A stretch of DNA of 64,000 nt. Source: Oscillospiraceae bacterium (GTDB taxonomy: Bacteria; Bacillota; Clostridia; Oscillospirales; Oscillospiraceae). The position numbers were made by a program, and so were the translations under genes. Below, in pieces: positions 26,391-35,911 of the stretch; position 1 is the stretch's first letter, and each line of letters begins with the position of its first letter. The notes below the pieces were generated by a model. The model was not told where the DNA came from and ran no database searches. It saw only the letters and a program-made list of their open reading frames with translations. Location of the stretch: positions 60,313-124,312 of the forward strand of contig SVMI01000006.1 in the NCBI GenBank assembly GCA_015067495.1, read 5' to 3'.

Positions 26391-27451
26391 GTGTCTACCT
26401 CCTGATGGATCTGCTTGATTGCAGAGATAAAGGTTTCCATTTGCTCCTTTGTGCCGATGGTGATGCGCAAATAATCGGAAATTCGGGGCTTGTTAAAGTG
26501 GCGAACCAGAATCCCGTTTTCGCGCAGCTTTGCGTAAAGCGCACCACCGCCAATGGTGGGCGATTTGGCAAAAAGGAAGTTTGCGTTGCTGGGAAGTACG
26601 TCAAAGCCCAGCTCCCGCAGTGCCTGCATCGTGTCATACCGGGTCAGCATGATTTGACGGCAGTTTTCCATGTAATAGTCATCCTCGTCAATGGTGGCTT
26701 CCCCCAGCTTCAGGGTCATGGAATTGACGTTGTAGGGATTTGTGGAATAGCGCAGCTTTTCAAGATCCTCGATGATCTTCTTAGAGCCGAATGCATAGCC
26801 CAACCGCGCTCCCGCCATGGAGCGGGACTTGGAGTATGTTCTGGTGACAAGCAGATTGTCGTATTTGTCTATCAAAGAATAACACGAAAATGCGCCAAAA
26901 TCAACATATGCTTCGTCAACCACCACAACACCCTCGGGATTTGCCTTGACGATCTGCTCAATGCGGTTAAAGGAAATGGGGATTCCCGTCGGTGCGTTGG
27001 GGTTGGCAATGACGATCAGCTTGTTCAGTCCGAGGTAATCCAGATAATCCAGCGTGAAATCCTCTTTCAGCGGGATGATCGTTGCGTCCACACCGTGCAG
27101 CGCAGCAAATACAGAATAAAAGCCATAGGTGATGTCCGCAAAGGCGGCACCCAAGTGACCGTATGCCATGAACGCAAAGTTCAGAATATCGTCAGAGCCG
27201 TTGGTCAGAAAAACCTGATCTGTGTCCACGTGGTAATGTGCTGCAAGCTTTTCCTTCAGTCTGCGGCAGGCGGGGTCGGAATAAAGACGCAGGTCTTCGA
27301 TCACACCGCCCTCCAGTGCCTTGCAGACACTGGGGGCAGGGGGGTAGGGAGATTCATTTGTATTGAGCTTGATGTACGCTCTGTCACGAGGCTGTTCCCC
27401 GGGGACATACGCTTCAAGGGAAGCGTAGCGTGGATCGAAATATTGACTCAT
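26387..27451 (-). CDS. hisC: Histidinol-phosphate aminotransferase
   Basis: A 354-residue fold-type I PLP enzyme. The Schiff-base lysine lies in RTYSKSRSMAGARLGYA (about residue 215), and NPNAPTGIPI and VVVDEAYVDF are the usual cofactor-binding motifs. It transfers the amino group from glutamate to imidazole acetol phosphate. It overlaps hisD and hisB by four bases each. Confidence 0.96.
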   Translation of the reverse strand: MSQYFDPRYASLEAYVPGEQPRDRAYIKLNTNESPYPPAPSVCKALEGGVIEDLRLYSDPACRRLKEKLAAHYHVDTDQVFLTNGSDDILNFAFMAYGHLGAAFADITYGFYSVFAALHGVDATIIPLKEDFTLDYLDYLGLNKLIVIANPNAPTGIPISFNRIEQIVKANPEGVVVVDEAYVDFGAFSCYSLIDKYDNLLVTRTYSKSRSMAGARLGYAFGSKKIIEDLEKLRYSTNPYNVNSMTLKLGEATIDEDDYYMENCRQIMLTRYDTMQALRELGFDVLPSNANFLFAKSPTIGGGALYAKLRENGILVRHFNKPRISDYLRITIGTKEQMETFISAIKQIHQEVDT

Positions 27452-28725
27452 TTGGTATCCTCAATTCGTATCATTGCACTGCGGCCGTGGGCATCCAGAC
27501 CTTCTTTGCCCGCAAAATAGGCAACGTCTGCAGCGCAGGCGGCAAGCGCGTCAGCAGTATAGTAGGAAAATTGACTCTTTTTGATGAAATCGTCAACGGA
27601 AAGGGGGCTGGAGAACCGGGCTGTGCCGCTGGTGGGCAGGGTGTGGTTCGGCCCGGCATAGTAATCGCCCAGTGCTTCCGGGCAGTTACGCCCCATGAAA
27701 ATCGAGCCTGCGTTGCGGATCTGATCCAGATAAGCGAAGGGATCATCCACCATCAGCTCCAGATGCTCCGGCGCGATCTCATTTGCGATCTCAATGACTT
27801 TGTCGAGATCACTCGCAATAATGATCTTACCATTGTTGTCAATGGATGCCCGGGCGATCTCCTGACGGGGCAGAACCGCAAGCTGGACTTCGATCTCCTG
27901 CTGCACCGCAAGGGCGAGGGCTTCGCTGTCGGTGACCAAAACGGCACTTGCATTCTTGTCATGCTCTGCCTGACTGAGAAGATCCGCTGCCACATGGGAA
28001 GCATTCGACTTCCCGTCTGCGATCACAAGGATCTCGCTTGGTCCTGCGATCATATCGATGGCGACGATACCGAATACCTGCCGCTTGGCTTCTGCCACAT
28101 AGGCATTTCCGGGTCCCACGATCTTGTCGACCTTGGGGACGGATTCCGTGCCGTAGGCGAGGGCGGCAACTGCCTGCGCACCGCCCAGCTTGAAGATTCG
28201 ATCCACACCGGCGATCTTCGCCGCTGCGAGAATGGCGGCGGGTATCTTACCGTCCTTGCCCGGGGGTGTGACCATGACGATCTGACGGCATCCTGCAAGC
28301 TTTGCAGGAATGGAGTCCATCAGAACGGTGGAAGGATAGGCAGCTGTACCGCCGGGAACATAAATACCTACATTTTCGATGGGGGTGATCTTCTGACCGA
28401 GGATGACACCCTCCCGCTCGTACTGAAAAGAGCTGCGTACCTGACGGCTGTGGAACTGACGAATGTTGGCAGCTGCGTTCTCGAGGATCTGCAGAAAACG
28501 AGGCTCGACTGCCGCAAATGCGGCATCCAGTTCTTCCTGCGTAACCTCCAAGGTGTCGAGGTCAGCACCGTCAAATCGTTTGGTATACTCATAAAGAGCC
28601 GCATCCTTACGTTGCCGCACATCTGCAATGATCCCGGAAACGGCAGCTGCTACGTTCGCAGTCGGATTGACACGGGCGAAGATCTGGTCATTGGCGACCT
28701 GCCCGTATTTTAAGATAGGAATCAT
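27448..28725 (-). CDS. hisD: Histidinol dehydrogenase
   Basis: A 425-residue zinc enzyme that oxidises histidinol to histidine in two NAD steps. Key motifs are AGPSEILVIAD, the zinc ligands in SHVAADLLSQAEHD (about residue 260), and NHTLPTSGTARFSSPLSV (about 370). Its ends overlap hisG and hisC by four bases. Length is normal for the family (about 430). Confidence 0.97.
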   Translation of the reverse strand: MIPILKYGQVANDQIFARVNPTANVAAAVSGIIADVRQRKDAALYEYTKRFDGADLDTLEVTQEELDAAFAAVEPRFLQILENAAANIRQFHSRQVRSSFQYEREGVILGQKITPIENVGIYVPGGTAAYPSTVLMDSIPAKLAGCRQIVMVTPPGKDGKIPAAILAAAKIAGVDRIFKLGGAQAVAALAYGTESVPKVDKIVGPGNAYVAEAKRQVFGIVAIDMIAGPSEILVIADGKSNASHVAADLLSQAEHDKNASAVLVTDSEALALAVQQEIEVQLAVLPRQEIARASIDNNGKIIIASDLDKVIEIANEIAPEHLELMVDDPFAYLDQIRNAGSIFMGRNCPEALGDYYAGPNHTLPTSGTARFSSPLSVDDFIKKSQFSYYTADALAACAADVAYFAGKEGLDAHGRSAMIRIEDTK

Positions 28726-29357
28726 GATCCTTGCCTCACTTGTTCTTCAAGACTGCGGCGGATGGTATTGACCGTTTCCGCCTTGAATTTCATGGACGAG
28801 ATGTTGCAGATCAGCCGTGCGCTGATGGGGACAATGGTCTCCAGTACCTCAAGATTGTTTTCCCTCAGAGTCGTTCCCGTTTCCACGATATCGACGATCA
28901 CGTCTGACATTTCGAGGATCGGTGCCAGCTCAATGGAGCCGTTGAGATGGATGATGTCGATGTCACGGCATTTGCCTGCATAGTAGGTTTTGGCAATGTT
29001 CGGGAATTTTGTTGCGACCCGGAGTGTGTGGACTGCGCTGTCACGGAAAGACGCCTTTCCCGCCACCGCCATGCGGCATTTGCCGATGTTCAGATCCAAA
29101 AGCTCGTATACCTCCGGCTCGTATTCCAAAAGGATATCCTTGCCCACCACGCCGATGTCTGCAGCACCCCGCTCCACATAGATGGCAACGTCCGAGGGCT
29201 TGACCCAGAAATAGCGTACACACTTTTCAGCATTTTCAAAGATCAGCTTTCTGCCGCCCGCTTCCAGCTCAGGGCAGGGGTAGCCGGCAGTTTTCATCAG
29301 CTCGTAGACCTTCTCGCCAAGGCGTCCCTTGGGAAGCGCGATATTAACAGTTTTCAT
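28722..29357 (-). CDS. hisG: ATP phosphoribosyltransferase, short form
   Basis: A 211-residue short-form HisG, lacking the C-terminal regulatory domain of the long form and therefore needing HisZ, which is encoded just upstream. The PRPP-binding loop is in DIVETGTTLRENNL (about residue 160). It catalyses the first and committed step of histidine synthesis. It overlaps hisZ by 14 bases. Confidence 0.97.
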   Translation of the reverse strand: MKTVNIALPKGRLGEKVYELMKTAGYPCPELEAGGRKLIFENAEKCVRYFWVKPSDVAIYVERGAADIGVVGKDILLEYEPEVYELLDLNIGKCRMAVAGKASFRDSAVHTLRVATKFPNIAKTYYAGKCRDIDIIHLNGSIELAPILEMSDVIVDIVETGTTLRENNLEVLETIVPISARLICNISSMKFKAETVNTIRRSLEEQVRQGS

Positions 29358-30459
29358 GGATGATCACAGCCTCCCCGTTTTCGATCTTCATAAGCGTTTG
29401 GTACGTTGTGTTTTTCGGCTGTTCCTTCGCAAGAAGGACCGATGCATTTTTTCGAAGTGCAGACGCGATCTGCATTACATCGGTCGGCATTGCCGAATCA
29501 TCATACAGCAGCACGATGTCCACATCATAATTCTCAGGCTGGGACAGCACCCGCTGCAGCAGATCCAAATAGATCGCAAAGCCTACAGCCTTGCTTGTCT
29601 TGTTCATCTTGCGCAGCAGAGAATCGTACTGTCCGCCTGAAAGTACCGCTGCCGGGATGCCTTCAAGATAACCTGAAAAGACAACGCCGGAGTAATACTT
29701 CATGTGACTGCCTGCGGAAAAGTCAATGTTCACGCAGCCCGCGAAGCCTTCCGACTCGATCAGTGAACAGACCATTCTGAGTTCTCCGAGCAGGAGCTTC
29801 TGCTCGTCTGTGTACAGGCATTTCTCAAGCACCGGAATAACTGCATCCGACGTTCCACAAAGTGTTGCAAGAATTTCAAGCAGCTTTGATGCCTCGGTAG
29901 AGCATCCGTAATCGGTGCAAACCTTGTTCAGCTCGTGCGCATTTTTCTGGTTCAGGCAGGCGAGAGCCTTCTGTTTTCCATTGTCGTTCATGCCGCTGCT
30001 GTGGAAAATGGCATTCAGCAGACCCATATGGGAAATATCCAGAACGAAGGGAAGCCCTGTCACAGCAAGGCTCTTTGCAGCCAGCAGCACGACCTCGGCG
30101 GTGTCAAGCATTGTAAGATCACCGACACATTCCAGACCTGCCTGCATGATCTCCTTGAAATCGTGGGAGTTCTTATCTGTTCGGTAGACATTTTCATTGT
30201 AATAGAGCTTTTGTACAAGCCCGGGTGCATCCTGTACATTCTTAATGATGGATAGGGTGACATCCGGCTTTAATGCCAGCAATTTGCCGCTGCGGTCGGG
30301 GAAGGTGATGACCTGATCGGCGATCAGGAAATCCTTGTTGCGAACGTACAGATCGTATTCCTCAAAGCGGCTCATCTTGAAGGGCTGGTAGCCATACTGC
30401 TTGTAGAGCTTGCGCAGGGCAAAAATAACGCGCTCTTCACTTTTCATGATCTCATTCAT
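29344..30459 (-). CDS. hisZ: ATP phosphoribosyltransferase regulatory subunit
   Basis: A 371-residue paralogue of the histidyl-tRNA synthetase catalytic domain, without anticodon-binding function, that pairs with short HisG for feedback control by histidine. The class II synthetase-like motif 2 region (NVYRTD ... EIMQAGLECVG) is present. The ATG at 30459 follows AGGAGG at 8 bases; a longer upstream frame overlaps the regulator gene and is not used. It overlaps the YerC gene by 8 bases. Confidence 0.93.
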   Translation of the reverse strand: MNEIMKSEERVIFALRKLYKQYGYQPFKMSRFEEYDLYVRNKDFLIADQVITFPDRSGKLLALKPDVTLSIIKNVQDAPGLVQKLYYNENVYRTDKNSHDFKEIMQAGLECVGDLTMLDTAEVVLLAAKSLAVTGLPFVLDISHMGLLNAIFHSSGMNDNGKQKALACLNQKNAHELNKVCTDYGCSTEASKLLEILATLCGTSDAVIPVLEKCLYTDEQKLLLGELRMVCSLIESEGFAGCVNIDFSAGSHMKYYSGVVFSGYLEGIPAAVLSGGQYDSLLRKMNKTSKAVGFAIYLDLLQRVLSQPENYDVDIVLLYDDSAMPTDVMQIASALRKNASVLLAKEQPKNTTYQTLMKIENGEAVIIHENC

Positions 30460-30745
30460 TTCCGTTACCTCCTGCCAGACGATCAAGTGCCAGCTTATAT
30501 CCGCCATTGCCATACTGCAGGCACTTATTGACCCGGGAGATGGTGGCGGAGCTGACGCCGGTATCTTCAATTACCTGCACGTAATTCTTGTTGTCATTGA
30601 GCTGCTTTGCGACCTGCATCCGCTGCGCCATGGATTGCAGCTCCTTGATGGTACAGATGTCTTCGAAGAAGCGGTAGCACTCGTCGACAGATTTCATTGT
30701 CAGGATCGCTTCAAACAGATAGTCAAGATCGTTGCTTCTGAGCAT
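30452..30745 (-). CDS. YerC/YecD family TrpR-related regulator, probable his operon repressor
   Basis: A 97-residue protein with the TrpR-superfamily fold: helical N-terminus and a helix-turn-helix around VIEDTGVSSATISRVNKCL. Members with this gene context are thought to regulate histidine genes. The ATG at 30745 has GGAG with 8 bases of spacing. It is the first gene of the operon, overlaps hisZ by 8 bases, and a perfect palindrome (30779-30796) sits in its promoter, fitting autoregulation of the whole operon. The regulatory link is inference. Confidence 0.88.
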   Translation of the reverse strand: MLRSNDLDYLFEAILTMKSVDECYRFFEDICTIKELQSMAQRMQVAKQLNDNKNYVQVIEDTGVSSATISRVNKCLQYGNGGYKLALDRLAGGNGNE

Positions 30746-30770
30746 GTGGCACACTCCTTTCGTTTTGTGC

Positions 30771-30799
30771 ATTTTAACACTTTAATGCGATAAAGTCAA
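30771..30799 (-). promoter_or_regulatory. Sigma-A promoter of the his operon
   Basis: On the minus strand TTGACT (30794-30799) and TAAAAT (30771-30776) are separated by 17 bases, about 25 bases before the YerC start codon. Confidence 0.8.
30779..30796. promoter_or_regulatory. Candidate operator in the his promoter
   Basis: A perfect inverted repeat ACTTTA-N6-TAAAGT fills most of the spacer between the -10 and -35 elements and touches the -35. A dimeric helix-turn-helix repressor bound here would block RNA polymerase; the YerC/TrpR-like protein is the obvious candidate. No second copy was seen in the window. Confidence 0.5.
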
Positions 30800-30837
30800 T
30801 AGATGAAAATAACTTTTTATTTTTTCTCCGCGGACAC

Positions 30838-30865
30838 TTGCATATCGCTCAAAAACATATATAAT
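30838..30865 (+). promoter_or_regulatory. Sigma-A promoter of proBA
   Basis: TTGCAT and TATAAT are separated by 16 bases, about 38 bases before the proB start. It is divergent from the his promoter. Confidence 0.65.
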
Positions 30866-30903
30866 AGCACTATACCTTTCAGAGAAAGAACGGAGTGATC
30901 GTT

Positions 30904-31668
30904 ATGCGTATAGTTATCAAGATCGGTACAAGCACCCTTGCCCATCCCACAGGACACCTGAACATCCGCCGGGTTGAGAATATCTGCAAGATTCTCAGCG
31001 ATATCAAAAATGCGGGAAACGAAGTGATCCTCGTTTCTTCCGGCGCCATCGGCATGGGTGTGGGCAAGCTGGGTCTGCGTACACGTCCTGCCGATATTCC
31101 CACAAAGCAGGCAGCTGCCGCGGTCGGTCAGTGCGAGCTGATGTATACCTATGATAAGCTCTTTAATGAATACAATCATACCGTCGGTCAGCTGCTGATC
31201 ACGGGTGATGACGTGAAAAATGAGATCCGCCATCAGAATTTCAGCAATACGATCACTCGTTTGCTGGAGCTGGGTGCCATTCCGATCATTAACGAGAACG
31301 ATACCGTTGCCACAAATGAGATCGTCATCGGTGACAACGATACCCTTGCGGCGATCGTTGCCGAGTGTGTCAAGGCGGACAAGCTGGTGCTGCTTTCCGA
31401 CATCGACGGTCTTTACACCGCGGATCCCCATAAAGACCCGGATGCGAAGCTGATCCAGCTGATCACGGCAATCGATGATTCTGTGCGCGCCCTTGCCGGC
31501 GGCAGTGCGGGCAATCAGGGAACAGGCGGTATGGCAACGAAGATTCAGGCAGCTGAAATTTGCATGAGCTGCGGCTGCGAGATGATCATCACCAACGGCG
31601 ATCAGCCTGAAAACCTCTATCTGATCATGGAGGGAAAATCGGTCGGTACGACCTTTGCGGAGAAATGA
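30904..31668 (+). CDS. proB: Glutamate 5-kinase (kinase domain only)
   Basis: A 254-residue amino-acid-kinase-fold protein starting [11 protein letters not shown], with [17 protein letters not shown] and the C-terminal [10 protein letters not shown] motif. It phosphorylates glutamate in the first step of proline synthesis. It lacks the C-terminal PUA domain found in the about 365-residue enzymes of E. coli and Bacillus; single-domain forms are known. The ATG at 30904 has GGAG with 8 bases of spacing. proA starts two bases after its stop. Confidence 0.95.
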   Translation: MRIVIKIGTSTLAHPTGHLNIRRVENICKILSDIKNAGNEVILVSSGAIGMGVGKLGLRTRPADIPTKQAAAAVGQCELMYTYDKLFNEYNHTVGQLLITGDDVKNEIRHQNFSNTITRLLELGAIPIINENDTVATNEIVIGDNDTLAAIVAECVKADKLVLLSDIDGLYTADPHKDPDAKLIQLITAIDDSVRALAGGSAGNQGTGGMATKIQAAEICMSCGCEMIITNGDQPENLYLIMEGKSVGTTFAEK

Positions 31669-31669
31669 T

Positions 31670-32908
31670 ATGGAAAAGATGCTTGCAAATGCCAAAAACG
31701 CGAAGCTGTCGGTTTCTCAGCTGACAACTGCGCAGAAAAATGCAGCCCTCGAAGGGATGGCTGATGCGCTGATGGACGCGCAGGACGCAATTCTTGCTGC
31801 CAACGCTGCGGATATTGAAAAAGCGAGGGAGACGATCTCTGCTGTTATGCTTGACCGCCTGCGCCTGACACCTGAGCGTATCAAGGGTATGGCAGATGGC
31901 ATCCGTGCCGTAGCGAAGCTGCCCGACCCTGTGGGAAGACAGCTTGGAAAAACCGTTCGCGCGGACGGCTTGGAAATCGAAAAGGTTTCCGTTCCCGTGG
32001 GCGTGATCGCCATTATCTATGAAAGCCGCCCGAATGTGACCTCCGATGCAGCTGCGCTGGCACTGAAAAGCGGCAATGTCTGCATTCTGCGTGGCGGTAA
32101 GGAAGCGTTCCGATCTGCCAATGCCATCGTCAACGCGCTGCGGACAGGACTGGAAAAGGCGGGGATTACGCCTTTTGCTGTCAATCTGGTGCAGGACACC
32201 TCCCGTGACAGCGCGACCAAGCTGATGAAGGCAAACGGATTTGTTGATCTGCTGATTCCCCGGGGCGGTGCGGGTCTCATTAACGCCTGCGTGCAGAATG
32301 CGACAGTACCCTGCATTGCAACGGGTACGGGTATTTGTCATGTGTATGTGCATGAGAGTGCCGATCTGCAGATGGCGTGCCGCATTGTAGAAAACGCGAA
32401 AACCAGCCGCCCTAGTGTCTGTAATGCCATGGAAGTCCTTCTGGTCGATAAAAAGATCGCTGTAGACTTTCTTCCGATGCTTCATAAAAAGCTGGTGTGC
32501 GAGCGCACACAGCCTGTTGCTATGAAGCTCGACAGCTTTGCTTCAACCATCATCCCCGGCGAGACAGCGGGGGAGCGTGATTTTGATACGGAGTTTTTGG
32601 ATTACATCATGGCAGTGCGCTGCGTGGATGGTGTCGATGAGGCGATCGCCCACATTGCGCAGCACTCCACCGGTCACAGCGAAGCGATCATCGCCACGGA
32701 CGATGGCGCAATCGCTGCGTTCACAGCCTGTGTCGACAGTGCGGCGGTCTATGTCAACGCATCCACCCGCTTTACGGATGGCGGTGAATTTGGTCTCGGC
32801 TGCGAGATGGGCATCTCCACCCAGAAGCTTCATGCCCGAGGGCCGATGGGTCTGGAAGAGCTGACCAGCTACAAATACATCATCCGCGGCGACGGTCACA
32901 TCCGCTGA
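31670..32908 (+). CDS. proA: Glutamate-5-semialdehyde dehydrogenase
   Basis: A 412-residue aldehyde-dehydrogenase-fold enzyme that reduces gamma-glutamyl phosphate to the semialdehyde. The catalytic Cys lies in [13 protein letters not shown] (about residue 250), and the N-terminal half contains [21 protein letters not shown]. The ATG at 31670 is chosen because GGAGAAATGAT precedes it; an in-frame upstream ATG would lie inside proB. It forms an operon with proB. Confidence 0.96.
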   Translation: MEKMLANAKNAKLSVSQLTTAQKNAALEGMADALMDAQDAILAANAADIEKARETISAVMLDRLRLTPERIKGMADGIRAVAKLPDPVGRQLGKTVRADGLEIEKVSVPVGVIAIIYESRPNVTSDAAALALKSGNVCILRGGKEAFRSANAIVNALRTGLEKAGITPFAVNLVQDTSRDSATKLMKANGFVDLLIPRGGAGLINACVQNATVPCIATGTGICHVYVHESADLQMACRIVENAKTSRPSVCNAMEVLLVDKKIAVDFLPMLHKKLVCERTQPVAMKLDSFASTIIPGETAGERDFDTEFLDYIMAVRCVDGVDEAIAHIAQHSTGHSEAIIATDDGAIAAFTACVDSAAVYVNASTRFTDGGEFGLGCEMGISTQKLHARGPMGLEELTSYKYIIRGDGHIR

Positions 32909-32960
32909 TTTGCATTTTTTGATTTTGTTTGCAGATTTGTGGTTTTTTCATGTCGGTTTG

Positions 32961-32989
32961 TTGACATTCTTGCTTGAAATTAGTATAAG
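32961..32989 (+). promoter_or_regulatory. Sigma-A promoter of the oxidoreductase-proC pair
   Basis: TTGACA and TATAAG are separated by 17 bases, about 42 bases before the oxidoreductase start codon. It separates proC transcription from proBA. Confidence 0.8.
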
Positions 32990-33031
32990 GAAGCTGACGC
33001 TACGGCGTATAACTGACAAAGGAGAAACAGA

Positions 33032-34192
33032 ATGAAAAAGGCTGTAATCGGCATCATTGGCTGCGGCAATATTGCAAAGGATGTGCATCTGAAAAACGCA
33101 TTTTCCAACCCCCGCATCCATGTCAAATGGTGTGCAGACCTGATGCAGGAAAACCTCAATTATGTAAAAGAAAACTATGACTGCGAAAATTTGACAACGG
33201 ATTATATGGATGTTCTAAACGACCCCGAAGTTCAGGGCGTGATGATCCTGACGGTTCACAATGTCCGTGAGCAGATCATCCGGGATGCGGCGGAGCGGGG
33301 CAAGCACATCTACGTGGAAAAGCCCATGAGTACCACGCCCCGGGAGTCCTATGAGATCATGAAGATCGTTCGCAGGAACAATGTCAAGCTGGTGGTCGGC
33401 TTTAACCGTCGCTGCGCGCCCATCGTGCAGGATGCAAAACGCATTCTCGATTCCCAGTCGGATGCAGTAGAAGCTCCTTGGCGCTACAAGCGCTACGGCA
33501 ACGTTACGAAGCTGAAGGAGGAGCAGGTCACCATGATGCTGATGCGCATCAACGATGACAGTGCATCCTTCAAGATGTATGCTTTCGACGAATTTGCAGG
33601 TCAGGGTACGATCATCGGTGAATTTTGCCACTTCTTCGATCTTGCCTGCTTCTTCATGGATAAAGAGCCGGTCAAGATCTATGCGGAGGGTTGGGCAAGG
33701 TGCAACGCATCCGTTACCATCACCTTTGAGGATCAGTCTATCTGCACCATCTTCGATGCGTCCAATGGCAGCTTTGACCATCCCAAGGAGCTGATCGAGC
33801 TGTACCGCGGCGGTATGAGTATGCAGCTGGATCACTACATGCAGCTGCGTGTGGGCGGACGTGTGGACGTTGAAAAGATCGACTATCCTTTGGAATACGA
33901 TCCCTATCCTGAGGTCACCGAAGGGGAGGGAACGAACCTCTATATCAACAAGATGCGCGCCAGAAATCGCCAGACCACCGATTCGACGGTTCTCGGCAGC
34001 GTAGGCGTGAACAAGGGTCACTACAATATGCTCGATGCGTTCGCAGAGTGCATCCTGACGGACAAGCCCTCTCCCTGCGACGAGCTTGCCGGCGCAAGAG
34101 CCACCCTCATGTGCCTGAAGGCGAGGGAATCTGCCCGCTTGGGTCTGCCGGTGAAGATCAGCATTGACGAGTACGACTATGTGATTTCATAA
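33032..34192 (+). CDS. Gfo/Idh/MocA family oxidoreductase
   Basis: A 386-residue NAD(P)-dependent enzyme with N-terminal Rossmann motif GIIGCGNIAKD (residues 6-16) and the conserved YVEKPMSTTP (about 92-101), whose Lys is the usual catalytic base of the family. The C-terminal part is the alpha/beta domain with HFFDLACFFM. Substrates of the family are sugars, inositols or related polyols; this one cannot be assigned. It is followed 13 bases on by proC, an unusual partner that may reflect shared regulation only. Confidence 0.88.
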   Translation: MKKAVIGIIGCGNIAKDVHLKNAFSNPRIHVKWCADLMQENLNYVKENYDCENLTTDYMDVLNDPEVQGVMILTVHNVREQIIRDAAERGKHIYVEKPMSTTPRESYEIMKIVRRNNVKLVVGFNRRCAPIVQDAKRILDSQSDAVEAPWRYKRYGNVTKLKEEQVTMMLMRINDDSASFKMYAFDEFAGQGTIIGEFCHFFDLACFFMDKEPVKIYAEGWARCNASVTITFEDQSICTIFDASNGSFDHPKELIELYRGGMSMQLDHYMQLRVGGRVDVEKIDYPLEYDPYPEVTEGEGTNLYINKMRARNRQTTDSTVLGSVGVNKGHYNMLDAFAECILTDKPSPCDELAGARATLMCLKARESARLGLPVKISIDEYDYVIS

Positions 34193-34205
34193 AAGGAGAA
34201 ATGTT

Positions 34206-34991
34206 ATGAAATACGGCTTTTTAGGCTGCGGCAATATGGGTGGAGCAATCGCCCGGGCTGTTTCGCAAATTACAAAGGAGATCGTTATTACGGATCGCTC
34301 CGGCAAGGCTAAGATCCTTGCGCAGGAGTTGGGGATCACCTATGGCGATGCCCAGGATGTTGCGGACTGCAGCGTGGTTTTTCTTGCTGTCAAGCCTCAG
34401 ATGATGGCGCAGGCGATCGAACCGATCAAGGAGATCCTGCAGATGAAAAAGCCTTTGCTCATCACTATGGCTGCAGGTCTGACAATGCAGACCATCGAGG
34501 AGATGGTCGGCGTCCGGCTGCCCGTCATTCGCATCATGCCCAACACCCCCGTTGCTGTTGGCGAGGGCATGACCCTCTACTGCTATAATGACCTTGTGGA
34601 CGGCACGCAGCATGCAGGTTTTCTCTATGCCATGTCGAAAACAGGCAGAAAGGATTGCGTTGCGGAAGCACTGATCGATGCCGCGGGCGTGGTTTCCGGC
34701 TGCGGTCCTGCGTATATGTATGTTTTTGCCGAAGCCTTGGCAGACGGCGCGGTTGCCTGCGGCGTACCACGGGAAAAGGCATTGCAGTATGCGGCTGCGA
34801 CCCTGATCGGTGCGGGCAAAATGCTGTTGGAAACAGGACTCCATCCCGGCGTTTTGAAGGACAATGTCTGCTCTCCCGGCGGCAGCACCATCGCCGGTAT
34901 CAATGTGCTGGAGCAGAACGGCTTCCGCGGTATTTTGATGGACTGCGTCAAAGCATCCTTTGAACGAAACAAGGAATTGGGCAAAAAGTAA
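34206..34991 (+). CDS. proC: Pyrroline-5-carboxylate reductase
   Basis: A 261-residue enzyme starting KYGFLGCGNMGGAIARA, the Rossmann NAD(P)-binding loop, with the C-terminal signature ending CSPGGSTIAGINVLE that forms the P5C site. It makes proline in the last step; with proBA upstream the window covers the whole proline route. AGGAG lies 7 bases before the ATG. Confidence 0.96.
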   Translation: MKYGFLGCGNMGGAIARAVSQITKEIVITDRSGKAKILAQELGITYGDAQDVADCSVVFLAVKPQMMAQAIEPIKEILQMKKPLLITMAAGLTMQTIEEMVGVRLPVIRIMPNTPVAVGEGMTLYCYNDLVDGTQHAGFLYAMSKTGRKDCVAEALIDAAGVVSGCGPAYMYVFAEALADGAVACGVPREKALQYAAATLIGAGKMLLETGLHPGVLKDNVCSPGGSTIAGINVLEQNGFRGILMDCVKASFERNKELGKK

Positions 34992-34995
34992 AAGA

Positions 34996-35027
34996 AAAGC
35001 CGTGATTTCGGGAGAAATCACGGCTTT
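34996..35027. terminator. Bidirectional terminator after proC
   Basis: A perfect 14-bp stem (AAAGCCGTGATTTC with GAAATCACGGCTTT, loop of 4) lies between convergent proC and the cyclophilin gene. Confidence 0.9.
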
Positions 35028-35032
35028 GCACA

Positions 35033-35644
35033 TTATTTAGGTTGAGTGCGGATGGTGATCGAGGTGATGACCGGCTGATCTTCTCGGGCGATCAGACCGT
35101 TGTTGTTGATCGGTTCGGCTGCCTCGCAGATCGCATCCACGATCTCAATGCCATTGATCACACGACCGAACGCGGCATAAAGACCATCCAGCGAGGGATA
35201 GTCCTTGTGAACGATGAAGAATTGGCAGCTTGCGCTGTCGTAGGTCTTTCCCCGCGCCATGGAGATCGTACCACGGGTGTGGGAAAGGTTGTTCGGGTGG
35301 TTGTTTACCAAAAACTCACCGGGAATGGTCGTTTCGGCGTCGCCGGTGCCGTTGGCTTTGGGATCACCGCCCTGCATCATGAAACCCTCGATGATCCGAT
35401 GAAAGGTCAGCCCGTTATAGAACCCACTTTGGGACAGCTTGACAAAGTTCTCAACCGTCAGAGGTGCAGCTTCCTGATCCAACTGTACGGTGATCGTGCC
35501 GTGGTCTGCAATTTCAATATCCGCATAGTAGATTGTATTGGGATCAAGGCTTGTTTTAGGTGGTTCTGCGTTTTCACGTGTGCAGCCGACAAGCAGCGAC
35601 AGGCATATAAGGACACTCAGAAGGATGGAGAGGAGTTTCTTCAT
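35033..35644 (-). CDS. Cyclophilin-type peptidyl-prolyl isomerase lipoprotein
   Basis: A 203-residue protein with a lipoprotein signal peptide (lipobox LVGC, Cys at residue 21), so it is anchored on the outer face of the membrane. The rest is a cyclophilin domain with FHRIIEGFMMQGGDP, whose Arg is the catalytic one, and GTISMARG. It speeds folding of exported proteins by prolyl isomerisation. Confidence 0.95.
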   Translation of the reverse strand: MKKLLSILLSVLICLSLLVGCTRENAEPPKTSLDPNTIYYADIEIADHGTITVQLDQEAAPLTVENFVKLSQSGFYNGLTFHRIIEGFMMQGGDPKANGTGDAETTIPGEFLVNNHPNNLSHTRGTISMARGKTYDSASCQFFIVHKDYPSLDGLYAAFGRVINGIEIVDAICEAAEPINNNGLIAREDQPVITSITIRTQPK

Positions 35645-35673
35645 GGGATCAACCTTTCACAGACGAAAATAGT

Positions 35674-35696
35674 GCCGTGATCATGACAATCACGGC
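35674..35696 (-). terminator. Terminator downstream of tRNA-Arg
   Basis: An 8-bp stem (GCCGTGAT with ATCACGGC, loop of 7) lies 4 bases beyond the minus-strand tRNA 3' end and continues ACTATTTTC on that strand. It also overlaps the region just before the cyclophilin start. Confidence 0.6.
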
Positions 35697-35699
35697 TTT

Positions 35700-35776
35700 T
35701 GGCACCCCCGGCGAGACTCGAACTCACTACCTTGCGCTTAGGAGGCGCACGCTCTATCCAGGTGAGCTACGGGGGC
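35700..35776 (-). tRNA. tRNA-Arg (anticodon CCT)
   Basis: On the minus strand a full cloverleaf is visible: acceptor GCCCCCG paired with CGGGGGT, anticodon stem TGCGC/GCGCA with loop CTCCTAA (anticodon CCT, reading AGG), a T arm with GTTCGAGTC, and an encoded CCA end at 35700-35702. Confidence 0.95.
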
Positions 35777-35840
35777 ATGTCGGCAATATTGTAACTGAAG
35801 AATTGAAATCTGTCAAGGAAGACAAAATTTCATTTCCCAC

Positions 35841-35869
35841 TTTACAGATTGGAACTTTTCGGATATAAT
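35841..35869 (+). promoter_or_regulatory. Sigma-A promoter of prfB
   Basis: TTTACA and a consensus TATAAT are separated by 17 bases, 42 bases before the prfB start codon. Confidence 0.8.
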
Positions 35870-35911
35870 ACCAAAAGGTATGCAAAAATCTGCAAAAGTG
35901 AGAGATCATCT

